From the NCBI GenBank assembly GCA_903958085.1, contig CAJBRY010000545.1, forward strand, positions 1 through 35,267: a stretch of DNA of 35,267 bases, in the 5' to 3' direction. Both the position numbers and the translations under genes were made by a program. Each line of letters opens with the position of its first letter. Within the stretch, counting starts at the first letter, position 1. Source of the DNA: an uncultured Geobacteraceae bacterium. GTDB taxonomy: Bacteria; Desulfobacterota; Desulfuromonadia; Geobacterales; Pseudopelobacteraceae. Below the pieces are notes generated by a model. It made no database searches, had not been told where the DNA came from, and was given only the letters and a program-made list of their open reading frames with translations. Positions 25,718 to 34,733 of this stretch are shown here, piece after piece.

Positions 25718-26944
25718 ATGAACTTTCTGCAAACGGTAAAAATTGCCCTCCGTGCTCTTCGTACCAACAAAATGCGTTCCTTCCTGACCATGCTTGGCAT
25801 CATTATCGGAATTGCCGCAGTAATTGCCATGATGGCAGTCGGCACAGGCGCCAGTTACGTCATCTCGCAACAAATTGCCAGTATCGGAAGCAATATTATT
25901 CTTGTTATGCCCGGTTCTACAACAAGTGGTGGACTTCGTACCGGCACCGGTGGGGCTCAGACTCTTTCGAGTGACGATGCCAAGGCTATCATGGCAGATT
26001 GTCCCTCTGTTGCTTACGCCGCAGGAACTGTTAGAACTGCAGGGCAGATAATCAACGGCAATTTGAACTGGTCGTCTGTTATCATGGGCGGGTCGCCAGA
26101 GCTCTTTGATATTCGTGAGTGGCCAGTCGTCAATGGACGTCCAATTAACCAGCAGGATGAGGATGGTGCTATCAAAGTCTGTTTGCTGGGGCAGACAGTT
26201 GCAGAAAATCTTTTCGGCTCTGCAGATCCGGTTGGGAGCATAATTAGAATCAAAAAAATTCCGTTTACCGTGATAGGCATTCTGGACAGAAAAGGGCAAT
26301 CGCCTCAGGGGCAGGATCAGGATGACGCCGTATTTGTCCCTTTGCGTACAGCACAACGGAATCTGGTGAGATCTCAAAGATCAGGAATTGTTAGTGCCAT
26401 TATTGTAAAGGCAAAAAGCGAGGAATCCATTAACAAGGCTGAAGACGAGATAAAGGCGCTTCTGAACCAGCGTCACAGGATTACCAACAGCAAGGAGCCG
26501 GATTTTTCAACCCGTAATCTTTCAGAAATCCTGGCGGTGGCTGAACAGTCATCAAAAGCCATGTCCATGCTACTTGGGGCTGTAGCTTCAATATCCCTGA
26601 TAGTCGGCGGAATCGGCATCATGAACATCATGCTGGTTTCTGTTACCGAACGTACCCGAGAGATAGGAATCAGGATGGCTATAGGAGCAAAAAAGAATGA
26701 TATTCTGCTCCAGTTTATGACAGAAGCAGTAATGCTTACAATGCTTGGGGGGCTAATTGGTATTGCTCTAGGGGCTGGTGGGGCGACGGTTGTTTCAAAA
26801 TTGCTCGGCTGGCCGACTATGATTTCAATCCAATCCATCACGATTGCATTTTTCTTTTCTGCTGCTGTTGGGATATTCTTTGGCTTTTATCCAGCAAAAA
26901 AGGCTGCTGGATTGAACCCAATTGACGCTTTGAGGTATGAATAA
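25718..26944 (+). CDS. MacB-like ABC permease (FtsX-type)
   Basis: The 408-residue permease has an N-terminal helix (about 18-42), a long periplasmic MacB-type core domain (about 50-270) and three C-terminal helices in an FtsX domain (about 280-400). Typical sequences are ALRTNKMRSFLTMLGIIIGIAAVI at the start, GGIGIMNIMLVSVTERTREIGIRMAIGA in the FtsX domain, and GFYPAKKAAGLNPIDALRYE at the end. It works with the ATPase and adaptor just upstream. Likely cargo for this family includes macrolides, peptides and lipopeptides; the true cargo is unknown. Confidence 0.94.
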   Translation: MNFLQTVKIALRALRTNKMRSFLTMLGIIIGIAAVIAMMAVGTGASYVISQQIASIGSNIILVMPGSTTSGGLRTGTGGAQTLSSDDAKAIMADCPSVAYAAGTVRTAGQIINGNLNWSSVIMGGSPELFDIREWPVVNGRPINQQDEDGAIKVCLLGQTVAENLFGSADPVGSIIRIKKIPFTVIGILDRKGQSPQGQDQDDAVFVPLRTAQRNLVRSQRSGIVSAIIVKAKSEESINKAEDEIKALLNQRHRITNSKEPDFSTRNLSEILAVAEQSSKAMSMLLGAVASISLIVGGIGIMNIMLVSVTERTREIGIRMAIGAKKNDILLQFMTEAVMLTMLGGLIGIALGAGGATVVSKLLGWPTMISIQSITIAFFFSAAVGIFFGFYPAKKAAGLNPIDALRYE

Positions 26945-27019
26945 AATGATCAAACTTCCTATTTGCAAATATTCTCCGATGAATATATGTCCAATAAAAC
27001 CTATCCTGAGTGCACCCTT

Positions 27020-28333
27020 ATGATCCGTACTTTCATGAATACCCTGGAGAACGGCCTAAGGGTTGTATGCGTTGAGATGTCGCATCTGCACTCCGCCGAA
27101 CTGGCAATATATCTGAAGGTTGGCGGGCGTAATGATCCTCCAGGCAGGGAAGGACTTTCACATTTTTTGGAGCATATCCTGTTCCGTGGCACTGCTGATT
27201 TTCCATCTTCATTGGCAATAGAGTCAGCTTTTGAGGCCATAGGCGGGGCACCAAACGCTGCTACTGATGCTGAATCGACTTATTATTATTCACGCGTACA
27301 TCCCGATAGCATCAAGAGAGGGATGGAAGTTTTCGCGTCGATGCTTATGCGGCCTCTTCTCACTGGAATCGATATCGAAAAGAGGATTATCGCCGAGGAG
27401 GCTAGAGAAGACCTGAACGAACATGGTGAGGAAATTAATCCTGACACAATCGTAAGCCGCCTCCTTTGGCCGCGCCATCCGCTTGGGATGCCGACCATCG
27501 GTACGCTTGAGAGTATTGCAGCAATCGACCAGGGTGATTTGAAAAAACATCTGAAGAATTTTTATTCGCCCTCAAATGCCGTTTTGGTAGTCTCTGGGCC
27601 AATAAATAATTCTGCCGTACTTTCCGCAGCGATGGACTGTTTTGGGAAATGGCAAGATGTAAAAGTACCTCCGACAAGCATGGTTACTTTCCGCCAATTT
27701 GCGCCGCAGATCAGTTGCGTGCAGGATTCAGACAGCCAGATGAATCTTCAGCTAGCTTTCTTGGGCTTTGCCAGAGATGACACCCGCTTTATGGCTCTTC
27801 GATTTTTGCGAAGGATTCTTGCAGGCGGCGGAAGTTCCAGGCTTCATTTGCGACTTAGAGAGGAATTGGGAATCATTTATTCCGTTGATGGTGCTATTGG
27901 AGCTTACGACGAAACCGGATGCTTGGCTTTTGACCTCTCCACAGCAGCTGAAACTCTGATACGTGCAGTGGAGGCAGCATTTGAAGAGTTGCTGCGTATC
28001 TCTGGCACCCCCGTTCCGACGGATGAATTGGAACGGATTCGCAATTCTTATATTTTTGATCTGGAGTTCAGTCTCGACTCTGCTTACGAAATGGGTGGCA
28101 GATACGGATGGGGAGAGTTGATGGGTGTTGTAAGAAGTATTGAGGATGACCAGAGTGAAGCACGTCGAATTACGTCTGCCGATCTTAAGGATGCTGCTCT
28201 CGCGCTTTTTGCTCCTGAAAATATTCGTCTGGTAGCGGTTGGGCCGTGGAAACGTGGAATGAAAAAGGCATTAAAGGAGCTTGTAACCGGGTATCAGCAG
28301 CAATTTACGGGTATACTGAAGTCAAGCAGATAA
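27020..28333 (+). CDS. M16 family zinc peptidase (insulinase/pitrilysin-like)
   Basis: The approximately 437-residue protein has the inverted zinc motif HFLEH (from the chosen start: H48, E51, H52) and the downstream acidic zinc ligand in AEEAREDL (E126 or E127). An SFEAIGGAPNA-like segment and the second-half RLREELGIIYSV motif are also present. It should be a functional zinc endopeptidase of the single-subunit M16B type acting on peptides. The frame is open back to a TTG at 26963, with another ATG at 26987; none has a clear ribosome binding site, and 27020 best fits the family. No signal peptide is apparent. It follows the MacB-like permease by 75 bases, so it may cut a peptide handled by that exporter. 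Its 3' end overlaps the PilZ gene by 12 bases. Confidence 0.9.
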   Translation: MIRTFMNTLENGLRVVCVEMSHLHSAELAIYLKVGGRNDPPGREGLSHFLEHILFRGTADFPSSLAIESAFEAIGGAPNAATDAESTYYYSRVHPDSIKRGMEVFASMLMRPLLTGIDIEKRIIAEEAREDLNEHGEEINPDTIVSRLLWPRHPLGMPTIGTLESIAAIDQGDLKKHLKNFYSPSNAVLVVSGPINNSAVLSAAMDCFGKWQDVKVPPTSMVTFRQFAPQISCVQDSDSQMNLQLAFLGFARDDTRFMALRFLRRILAGGGSSRLHLRLREELGIIYSVDGAIGAYDETGCLAFDLSTAAETLIRAVEAAFEELLRISGTPVPTDELERIRNSYIFDLEFSLDSAYEMGGRYGWGELMGVVRSIEDDQSEARRITSADLKDAALALFAPENIRLVAVGPWKRGMKKALKELVTGYQQQFTGILKSSR

Positions 28334-29020
28334 TCGGTCTCGATCAAATTCCTTGCTGGTTCTGGTGATGCTGGCAATTATTTTCTCGGTATCTTCATCA
28401 AATTCATTGAAACTGAGGCCGATTCCTGGCGCTTGGCGCCTGATCCCCCACTGCTTAATGTTCCGGATTTCCGCAGAAATTGTACAACCAAACTCCGGGA
28501 GAAATATTGTTATCTGATCTCCAACGCTGAATTTTTCAAGCTGCAAATCAACGATGAACATCCCACCCCATGAAATGTCCAGAGAAAATCCTTTTAATTC
28601 AACATCTTTATGGGAAATAAGTGTGGAAAGGCAGACGGGGTGACGCTTATAAGCACGCAAAGTCCTGGGTACAAATGCTGAACAACTATTGGTTAAAAAA
28701 TCACCAAGATTTTTATCCTGTTTAGCGCTTCCGGGCATAGCCATAGGCACAATCATGCCGCCCATTGTTCTAACGCGCAACGTCGGGAAAAAATTTGCCA
28801 GAGTATAAGCGACAATCTTCTCCTCCCCCTTCGATTTAATAATGGAAGGGAGATCAACCAATAGCCCGCTGAACATCTCTTTCAGAGCCAGATTTTCAGC
28901 TTCACAGAAGGTTGTGCAGGCTACAGCAAGTGCCTCGCTGCTGTTGAGCGTTTTAACTAATGCATCTCTTGTCTCATCAATATATGAGACTACCAGTATT
29001 GGATTGAGTTGCAATGGCAT
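28322..29020 (-). CDS. PilZ domain protein with an N-terminal receiver-like region
   Basis: The C-terminal half (about 118-225) is a PilZ domain with the c-di-GMP contacts R122-x3-R126 (RAYKRHP) and D148-x-S150-x2-G (DISWGG). The N-terminal about 110 residues look like a degenerate receiver (PILVVSYIDETRDALVKTL, then GLLVDLPSII) without the acidic pair and with no obvious phosphorylation site. The gene starts two bases after the CheX-type gene ends, so they are one operon. A GAAGAG ribosome binding site lies inside the upstream gene. Its output could be a c-di-GMP-controlled motility or surface step. Confidence 0.9.
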   Translation of the reverse strand: MPLQLNPILVVSYIDETRDALVKTLNSSEALAVACTTFCEAENLALKEMFSGLLVDLPSIIKSKGEEKIVAYTLANFFPTLRVRTMGGMIVPMAMPGSAKQDKNLGDFLTNSCSAFVPRTLRAYKRHPVCLSTLISHKDVELKGFSLDISWGGMFIVDLQLEKFSVGDQITIFLPEFGCTISAEIRNIKQWGIRRQAPGIGLSFNEFDEDTEKIIASITRTSKEFDRDRLSA

Positions 29021-29022
29021 GT

Positions 29023-29526
29023 TTACTCTTCAATGGAAAGTGAAACCATGAACCACTCTTCATCGGTGGCGAATTTGAGGGTAATGTTTTCAAGATTGGT
29101 TCCTGAAGAGACGACATAATCTGAACCGTTTACGACGGATGGAGTAGAGAGTTGAATGTCAGATCCACCTTTTGAAAGATGCTGCTTGAATGAACCGGCA
29201 ACCATGTTGGCAATTTCGCCCATAGCGTCATTTACATCGTCATCAATCTCAGTGACTTCCATTCCAAGCATCAATGACGTGAAAGAAAGCGCCAGAGGCC
29301 ATGGAAGATGGACACTGACCAAGCCGTTATAGGTCCCTGCCAGACCAACCATGGCAGTTAGGCACTCTTTGAAATGCGTAGTTACGTCAATTTGAATCGG
29401 CAGGTGCATCAGATCCTCTACTCCCACCATATTTACAAAAACGTCCTGAACGTCCTTTATCAATCCTTTTATCAGGTCATCCTCGGTCATATTGATTGCA
29501 GCGAGTGTTTCCGGTTTCATCGGCAT
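29023..29526 (-). CDS. CheX-like chemotaxis phosphatase domain protein
   Basis: The 167-residue protein matches the CheX/CheC family, with the catalytic-type motif in the segment DVNDAMGEIANMVAGSFKQHL (conserved Glu and Asn). CheX enzymes remove phosphate from CheY-type receivers. It may act on an orphan receiver such as the one at 22769, but no partner is adjacent. A strong GGAGGAG ribosome binding site precedes the start. Another in-frame ATG two codons downstream is possible. It is followed directly by the PilZ gene. Confidence 0.88.
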   Translation of the reverse strand: MPMKPETLAAINMTEDDLIKGLIKDVQDVFVNMVGVEDLMHLPIQIDVTTHFKECLTAMVGLAGTYNGLVSVHLPWPLALSFTSLMLGMEVTEIDDDVNDAMGEIANMVAGSFKQHLSKGGSDIQLSTPSVVNGSDYVVSSGTNLENITLKFATDEEWFMVSLSIEE

Positions 29527-29571
29527 TTTGGGGCTCCTCCATTAAATATTAAATTAGCGGGTCAGGATTTT

Positions 29572-29621
29572 ATTTTAAAGCTTAAAACAACAAACTCAAT
29601 TGATTTGTGCACAACACAAAT
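29572..29621 (-). promoter_or_regulatory. Promoter and 19-base dyad upstream of cheX-pilZ
   Basis: Read on the minus strand, TTGAGT (29594-29599) and TAAAAT (29572-29577) are 16 bases apart, and the start codon is 46 bases further on. Immediately upstream lies a dyad at 29603-29621, ATTTGTG and CACAAAT with a five-base centre. Its centre is about 47 bases before the expected transcription start. A regulator site is plausible. Confidence 0.5.
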
Positions 29622-29734
29622 AATTACTTTCAACATCAAAGATAAAAACAACCTGAATGATTTTACAGTACTTTTACATACGGTCAAGGGCAAATTTTTG
29701 AATCCCTTGATTTGTAATCATATATCGGCAGAAA

Positions 29735-31186
29735 TTATTCCTGGTAAGCGGTTTCCAGAACAATCATTTTAATGCGACCGATAATGGCAATTATCGGTTC
29801 AATGTTTTCAGGAAGATGCCCTACAAGCAGTTTAATGTGAGTAGGATCTGCAGGAATCTGATTGTAAGTTGGGTCAACAGAAACCCAACGATTTTCTAAA
29901 AAGCTTTCTGCCCAACTGTGATAGAGAAAACCCTTTCCTTCCAAATAGACAAGGCCTGAAACAAAACGTGTAGGAATACCGGCGGAACGTGCCAAAGCGG
30001 TATAAAGACGTGCGTGTGTTTGGCAATTACCACTCTTTGTTTTGAAACTTTCAAGTGCGCTACCGCCATCATCAACGGTGTCTTTTAACCAGTCAGCTGT
30101 CCAGGAAGCCAGAGATTTAGCCGCATCCAACTGGTTTTTACTATCCTTTGATAATATTAGTGCCTGATCCCGTATTTCAGCGGCATCAACTTCGATCTTT
30201 TCAGCCGGTTTCAGATGATCATCGGTCGGCTTTTGTGTAATTGCATTTTGTGGAGTTTGAGCAAGAGAGCCGGTCGTGAAAGTAACAACACCGGTCTGTT
30301 TCTTTTCAGCCTGTTGTCCCCCTTCATTCAACAGTGGCAGTGCATCATTCCATTCGCTAATCTCGACTTTCAGCCCCTTCAGCTTTTTAGGATCCTTTAT
30401 TGGTGTTTGTAATCTCACCAGACTGAAGTCATAAATCAAGTCTTTCTTGGCTAAAGCCAAATTGCTAATAAACGAGCTAATTGCCTGTGGAGATTCTTCT
30501 TTTGTTGTCACAAGGCCTTCGCGAACGGATTCCTCAATTGTATTGCCATTAATATCGACCCAAACATCATTATTTACAAATGGATACAGATTGTTGCGGA
30601 GCTTTAGTGCCGGTTGCCCTTCGGGACTTTTATCCTCACCAACAACAGTGATCTGCACTTCTTTGATTTTGAGTTCTTCTGGATCAAACAGCTGAATTTT
30701 GTATGAGGCTCCTACAGAGATTGGTCGCATAATTGGATACAAATTTAAAGCTGGGCCAGGATAGACATCCCCTTTAAACTTAATCATTTTATCTGATATT
30801 TTGCCGTTTGCATTATTTTTTATATGGATAGCGCTGCCGCTTACTTTCCCGCTGACATGCGAGTACGAACCATTAATTGTCTGATCCACATCAAATGAAC
30901 GGAGCGCGAGGTTTTTCGAAACAACATAAGTTTCACGCATGGAAGCTTCTTTTGAAAAGCTCATAACTTTCATTCTGATATTGCCATTTCCCTCCATTCT
31001 ATAACCGTCATCAAATTTGTCAATTTTTTGCCTGTAAAATCCGACACGTTCGCCGTTTACATAAATTCCAAACCAACGTTCCGTGAGGGGAGGTGCATCA
31101 ATCTTTGCAAACGGAGCAGCAAAAACTGGCAGACTAAAGCAGAAGAGTAGTGCAGAGATTATAAAAATTATTCTATGTTTATTCAT
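29735..31186 (-). CDS. Exported transglutaminase-like domain protein
   Basis: The approximately 483-residue protein has a signal peptide (MNKHRIIFIISALLFCFSLPV, ending near AAPF) and a long N-terminal region with beta-type, lipid-handling-like sequence of no recognised family. A C-terminal transglutaminase-like core follows: C388 in SGNCQTHARLY, H423 in FLYHSWAE, D438 in VSVDPTYN. The Cys-His-Asp triad is complete, so an acyl-transfer or peptidase activity is expected in the periplasm. The start was moved from an upstream ATG at 31219 to 31186, which has an AGGA ribosome binding site and a clean signal peptide. Substrate unknown. Confidence 0.87.
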   Translation of the reverse strand: MNKHRIIFIISALLFCFSLPVFAAPFAKIDAPPLTERWFGIYVNGERVGFYRQKIDKFDDGYRMEGNGNIRMKVMSFSKEASMRETYVVSKNLALRSFDVDQTINGSYSHVSGKVSGSAIHIKNNANGKISDKMIKFKGDVYPGPALNLYPIMRPISVGASYKIQLFDPEELKIKEVQITVVGEDKSPEGQPALKLRNNLYPFVNNDVWVDINGNTIEESVREGLVTTKEESPQAISSFISNLALAKKDLIYDFSLVRLQTPIKDPKKLKGLKVEISEWNDALPLLNEGGQQAEKKQTGVVTFTTGSLAQTPQNAITQKPTDDHLKPAEKIEVDAAEIRDQALILSKDSKNQLDAAKSLASWTADWLKDTVDDGGSALESFKTKSGNCQTHARLYTALARSAGIPTRFVSGLVYLEGKGFLYHSWAESFLENRWVSVDPTYNQIPADPTHIKLLVGHLPENIEPIIAIIGRIKMIVLETAYQE

Positions 31187-31273
31187 TTTTATCCTATATT
31201 GCGAATATGCAACCGCCACCTGTATTTAATACCTTGTCAGGGTAGAAGACAGATGGCGATCAAGTATAAAATC

Positions 31274-31290
31274 CGCCAACAAGATTGGCG
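31274..31290 (-). terminator. Weak hairpin after the REC-GGDEF gene
   Basis: Read on the minus strand, CGCCAA and TTGGCG form a six-base stem with a five-base loop, followed by GATTTTAT. It is 50 bases downstream of the cyclase stop. It is a weak candidate terminator. Confidence 0.4.
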
Positions 31291-31339
31291 AGGTGGCTTC
31301 ATTTCGGCTTATTGTTCAAGCGATGGTTTACTTTTTATC

Positions 31340-32290
31340 CTAGCTATTGCCGTCAGAAATGTTCACGCCCTCTGGCGAATGGAACTCAACCCTGTTCCTG
31401 CCTTTAGCCTTAGCTCTATATAAAGCATCGTCAGCCTCTTTAATAAACCTGTCAACAGTTGAAGTATGTTCAGGAGAAAATGAAGAAACACCAAGGCTTA
31501 CAGTAAGGTTTAGCTTTGCAAGTGGCTCATTGAACAGAGTATTTTGAACTGACATGCGAATCCGGTCGGCTACAAAAACAGCTTCCTTTAGTGACGAATC
31601 CGGCAGGATAGCGACAAATTCTTCCCCACCGTATCGTGCAGCACAGTCGTAACTGCGTAGTTCTTTTTGCAGTTGCACAGCAACTTTTTTAAGAACTATA
31701 TCTCCCTGAAGATGGCCGAAATTGTCATTGACCTGCTTGAAAAGGTCAATGTCAAGCATGATTAAAGAAAGATTACCACCCTTACGTGTATTTCGTTGAA
31801 CTTCTTTGTCAAGCGCTTCCATCAGGTAGCGCCTGTTGAAGAGTCCAGTCAGATGATCAGTATTTGAAAGTTCCAGCAGCAGTTCATTGGAGCGCTTCAG
31901 TTCATCCTGCAGTTTTTTGATTTTAAGGTGTACTTTGACTCTGGCAACCAGTTCCTCAGGATCAAAAGGTTTTGTGATGTAATCGCTGGCTCCCTGTTCA
32001 AGACCTTTGATCTTACGTTCTCTGTCATTCATACCGGTAAGGATTAGAACAGGAAGATCCTGAAGGTCGGGTCGTGATTTAAGCATGCTCAAAAATTTAA
32101 AACCATCTATGCGAGGCATCTCAAGATCACAGAGTATGATGTCAACTGGAGAGGAGAGCAACTTTTTGAATCCTTCAAGACCATCTTCTGCCTCATAATA
32201 GCGGGTAAAGAGGTTGAAAGTTTCAAGAGTCCTGATGATTTGCTCCCTGACGGTAACAGAATCATCTATGATCAACACGCTTGTGGACAT
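31340..32290 (-). CDS. Response regulator diguanylate cyclase (REC-GGDEF)
   Basis: The 316-residue protein has a receiver domain (about 4-120) with the acidic pair D9/D10, phosphoacceptor D55 in LCDLEMPRIDG, and a conserved lysine in TKPFDPEEL. A short coiled linker leads to a GGDEF domain whose signature GGEEF lies at 221-225, preceded five residues earlier by the I-site RSYD. Phosphorylation should drive dimerisation and c-di-GMP synthesis. This is the common two-domain form (one receiver, unlike PleD). No sensor kinase is adjacent. Confidence 0.94.
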   Translation of the reverse strand: MSTSVLIIDDSVTVREQIIRTLETFNLFTRYYEAEDGLEGFKKLLSSPVDIILCDLEMPRIDGFKFLSMLKSRPDLQDLPVLILTGMNDRERKIKGLEQGASDYITKPFDPEELVARVKVHLKIKKLQDELKRSNELLLELSNTDHLTGLFNRRYLMEALDKEVQRNTRKGGNLSLIMLDIDLFKQVNDNFGHLQGDIVLKKVAVQLQKELRSYDCAARYGGEEFVAILPDSSLKEAVFVADRIRMSVQNTLFNEPLAKLNLTVSLGVSSFSPEHTSTVDRFIKEADDALYRAKAKGRNRVEFHSPEGVNISDGNS

Positions 32291-32323
32291 AGGGAGTGGA
32301 GTTTAGCGTAATGCACTTGAAAA

Positions 32324-32366
32324 TTCAAATAATAAAAGGGCTATATTACGGAATTTCAAATAATAA
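32324..32366. repeat. Two exact 12-base direct repeats upstream of the REC-GGDEF gene
   Basis: TTCAAATAATAA occurs at 32324-32335 and 32355-32366, 31 bases apart (about three helical turns). The second copy ends one base before the rpe stop codon. The gap sits in the promoter region of the cyclase (minus strand). A repeated protein-binding site is possible, or the AT-rich match may be chance. Confidence 0.45.
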
Positions 32367-33032
32367 CTACAGCTGCGGTTCCTGTGCTAATGATTTCATT
32401 TCTGCTATGATTGCACAATAATCAGTTGCCCCGAATACAGCACTGCCGGCAACAAAAACATCCGCACCTGCGTGAGATATTCTGGCGATATTGGCCGGTT
32501 TTACTCCGCCATCAACTTCAAGTTCAGCTTCTGATCCACGTTGATCCAACATTTTCCGCAATGAATGAATCTTTGGGAGGCAGGCTTCAATAAAACTTTG
32601 TCCACCAAATCCAGGGTTGACGGTCATAAGCAGAACTAGATCAAGGTCTTCGATAACGTAATCCAAAAGATTCAAAGGTGTAGATGGATTAAGTGAAACC
32701 CCGGCTTTCTTTCCTAAAGATTTTATCAGTTGTATGCTGCGATGGAGATGATTGGTGGCTTCAGCATGCACGACAATTATGTCTGCACCTGCTGCGGCAA
32801 AGTCAGGGATATAAAGATCAGGGTTTTCAATCATAAGATGTACGTCAAGCGTCAATGAAGTTACCTTGCGAACGGCTTCAACGATCAGAGGGCCAATAGT
32901 TATGTTTGGTACGAAATGACCATCCATGACGTCGATGTGTATGTAATCAGCACCTGCAGCCTCAACGGCTTTAATCTCATCACCAAGACGTGAAAAGTCA
33001 GCTGAAAGAATTGAGGGGGCGATTTTTTTCAT
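32367..33032 (-). CDS. rpe: Ribulose-phosphate 3-epimerase
   Basis: The 221-residue protein is a complete TIM-barrel epimerase that interconverts ribulose 5-phosphate and xylulose 5-phosphate in the pentose phosphate pathway. Family motifs are intact: [28 protein letters not shown] (metal and catalytic Asp), [24 protein letters not shown] and [13 protein letters not shown] ribosome binding site lies nine bases before the ATG. It follows rsmB by 16 bases, so the two are one operon, a known neighbour pair in bacteria. Confidence 0.97.
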   Translation of the reverse strand: MKKIAPSILSADFSRLGDEIKAVEAAGADYIHIDVMDGHFVPNITIGPLIVEAVRKVTSLTLDVHLMIENPDLYIPDFAAAGADIIVVHAEATNHLHRSIQLIKSLGKKAGVSLNPSTPLNLLDYVIEDLDLVLLMTVNPGFGGQSFIEACLPKIHSLRKMLDQRGSEAELEVDGGVKPANIARISHAGADVFVAGSAVFGATDYCAIIAEMKSLAQEPQL

Positions 33033-33048
33033 ATTATGAACTCCAAAA

Positions 33049-34431
33049 TCATTTTATTCGCCTGATTCTTGCTGCAAAGAATCCGTCCATGCCATGCCTG
33101 TGTGGCCATACTCTGAACATTCCATAAAATTCAAACAGCTCTTTCCATGCAGGAAACAGGTCGTTCAGGTCTTCTAACACGAACTCGGTATGGTGCAAAA
33201 GAAAATCCTCAACCACCTGTTCATTTTCAGCTTCTGAAGTTGAACAGGTTGAGTATAGCAGTATCCCACCCGGTTTCAGCTTGACGGCTGCATTTTTCAG
33301 CAGTGTTTTCTGAACTGCGGCAAGGCGTGTAATGTCTCCGGAAAACAGGCGCCACTTGGCCTCCGGATTGCGTCGTATGACACCCAGGCCAGAACATGGG
33401 GCATCCAGCAGAATGCGGTCAAATAAACCATCAGGAAAAGTATCGGGTTGATGCAGGTCAGCAACTGCCGTTGAAACGCAATTGATGCCGAGTCTTCGAA
33501 GGCTGTCCTGGACAAATGTTAATTTTGAGCGGGAAATGTCTGTGGCAATTATTTCACCACGATCATCCATCTGTTGTGCAATATGACAGGTTTTGCCTCC
33601 CGGTGCACAACATGCATCCCAAATACGCTCACCAGGCATGGCTCCTAAGAGGTGTCCAGCGAGTTGGGACGCTTCATCCTGAACAGCAAACAAGCCGGAT
33701 TCATATCCAGGCAAAGAGTTTATGGTGTGGCGATTCGCAAGAGCAATGCCATCAGGTGAAAAACGGCATGGCGTCGCTTTGATCCCTGCTTTTTCGTATT
33801 CTGGCAGCAAATTTTCACGACTGGAACGAAGTGTGTTAACTCTGAGGATCAAGGATGGTTGTTCTGAAGACACCTCTGCCAGTTGTTTAGCATCAGCGAT
33901 TCCAAGTTGCTCGATCCACTGTTCTGCAAGCCACTCAGGTTGGGAGTGGAGCGCTGCTATAGCAGTCGCAGGAGTTTCTGCTAGATCTGGAAAAGTTATT
34001 AAATCACGCCGTCGTAGAAAGTTTCTTAACACCGCGTTGATTAGTCCGCTGGTGCCTGGCGTAATATTTTTTGCCAGATTGACTGATTCGTTAACGGCGG
34101 CCGATTCAGGGATACGATCAAGGCAGGTTATCTGATATAAGCCGATGCGAAGTATAACAAGTGCCTGTGGGTCAAGTTCGATCATCGGCTTTTCGAGCAA
34201 TTGCTGGAGAATGTAGTCCAGGTTTCCCTGCCGTCGTAACACACCGAATACCAGCTCAGCGTAAAGGCCGCGATCCGGACCAATCAAAGCACCGGTGGAA
34301 AGTTCATTGTCAATCAAACGATCAGCGAAACCTCCCTCTTTTTTTATCCGGATAAGAGTCTCGAAGGCAGCCTGACGTGGGTTGGCAGATAAGGAGTTAG
34401 CGCCTTTAGCAGCAGCGCGTCTAATAATCAT
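33049..34431 (-). CDS. rsmB: 16S rRNA (cytosine-967-C5)-methyltransferase RsmB
   Basis: The 460-residue protein has an N-terminal NusB-like RNA-binding domain (about 18-145) and a C-terminal SAM-dependent methyltransferase domain. The SAM loop is [15 protein letters not shown]. The two conserved cysteines are C346 in [15 protein letters not shown] and C396 in [10 protein letters not shown] (the nucleophile position). It methylates C967 of 16S rRNA during ribosome assembly. The protein is longer than Escherichia coli RsmB mainly at the N-terminus. Start as given, with rpe downstream. Confidence 0.96.
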   Translation of the reverse strand: MIIRRAAAKGANSLSANPRQAAFETLIRIKKEGGFADRLIDNELSTGALIGPDRGLYAELVFGVLRRQGNLDYILQQLLEKPMIELDPQALVILRIGLYQITCLDRIPESAAVNESVNLAKNITPGTSGLINAVLRNFLRRRDLITFPDLAETPATAIAALHSQPEWLAEQWIEQLGIADAKQLAEVSSEQPSLILRVNTLRSSRENLLPEYEKAGIKATPCRFSPDGIALANRHTINSLPGYESGLFAVQDEASQLAGHLLGAMPGERIWDACCAPGGKTCHIAQQMDDRGEIIATDISRSKLTFVQDSLRRLGINCVSTAVADLHQPDTFPDGLFDRILLDAPCSGLGVIRRNPEAKWRLFSGDITRLAAVQKTLLKNAAVKLKPGGILLYSTCSTSEAENEQVVEDFLLHHTEFVLEDLNDLFPAWKELFEFYGMFRVWPHRHGMDGFFAARIRRIK

Positions 34432-34733
34432 GAGTTTTTGAAATGAATATCATCGCTATAATACCTCAAACAATATGAATAACCGTTACTCCGAACACCG
34501 ACGAAGAACATCTTCGTAAGAGAAACAGAGATAAAAACGCAATCTTGAAGAAACATATAACTCTTTTTGGGATTCAAAGTCAAAACTAAGAGATTAATAT
34601 GAAAGCAGCATTACTGTCGAAGCCCATTAAGCAGGTATAGCCTTTGGGGATGATGGCGGAATCCTGGGGGACAGAAAGATCAAACTCACCGCAACATACT
34701 AATACCGATAACGCACAAATCATACCTGATTCT
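34432..34733. other. Intergenic stretch with no clear gene
   Basis: The region lies between rsmB and an ABC ATPase gene, both on the minus strand. It contains a small perfect hairpin, ACGAAGA and TCTTCGT, at 34501-34517 with no T-run after it. It also contains a 13-codon plus-strand ORF at 34600, starting with MKAALLSKPIKQV, which looks like the first residues of a zinc alcohol dehydrogenase and is then interrupted by a stop. No promoter for rsmB was convincingly seen. Confidence 0.45.

Noticed and set aside
29374-29772. 132-codon plus-strand ORF across the cheX start and the intergenic gap
   Set aside because: It covers the antisense of the cheX 5' end and an AT-rich promoter region, and no family resemblance is visible.
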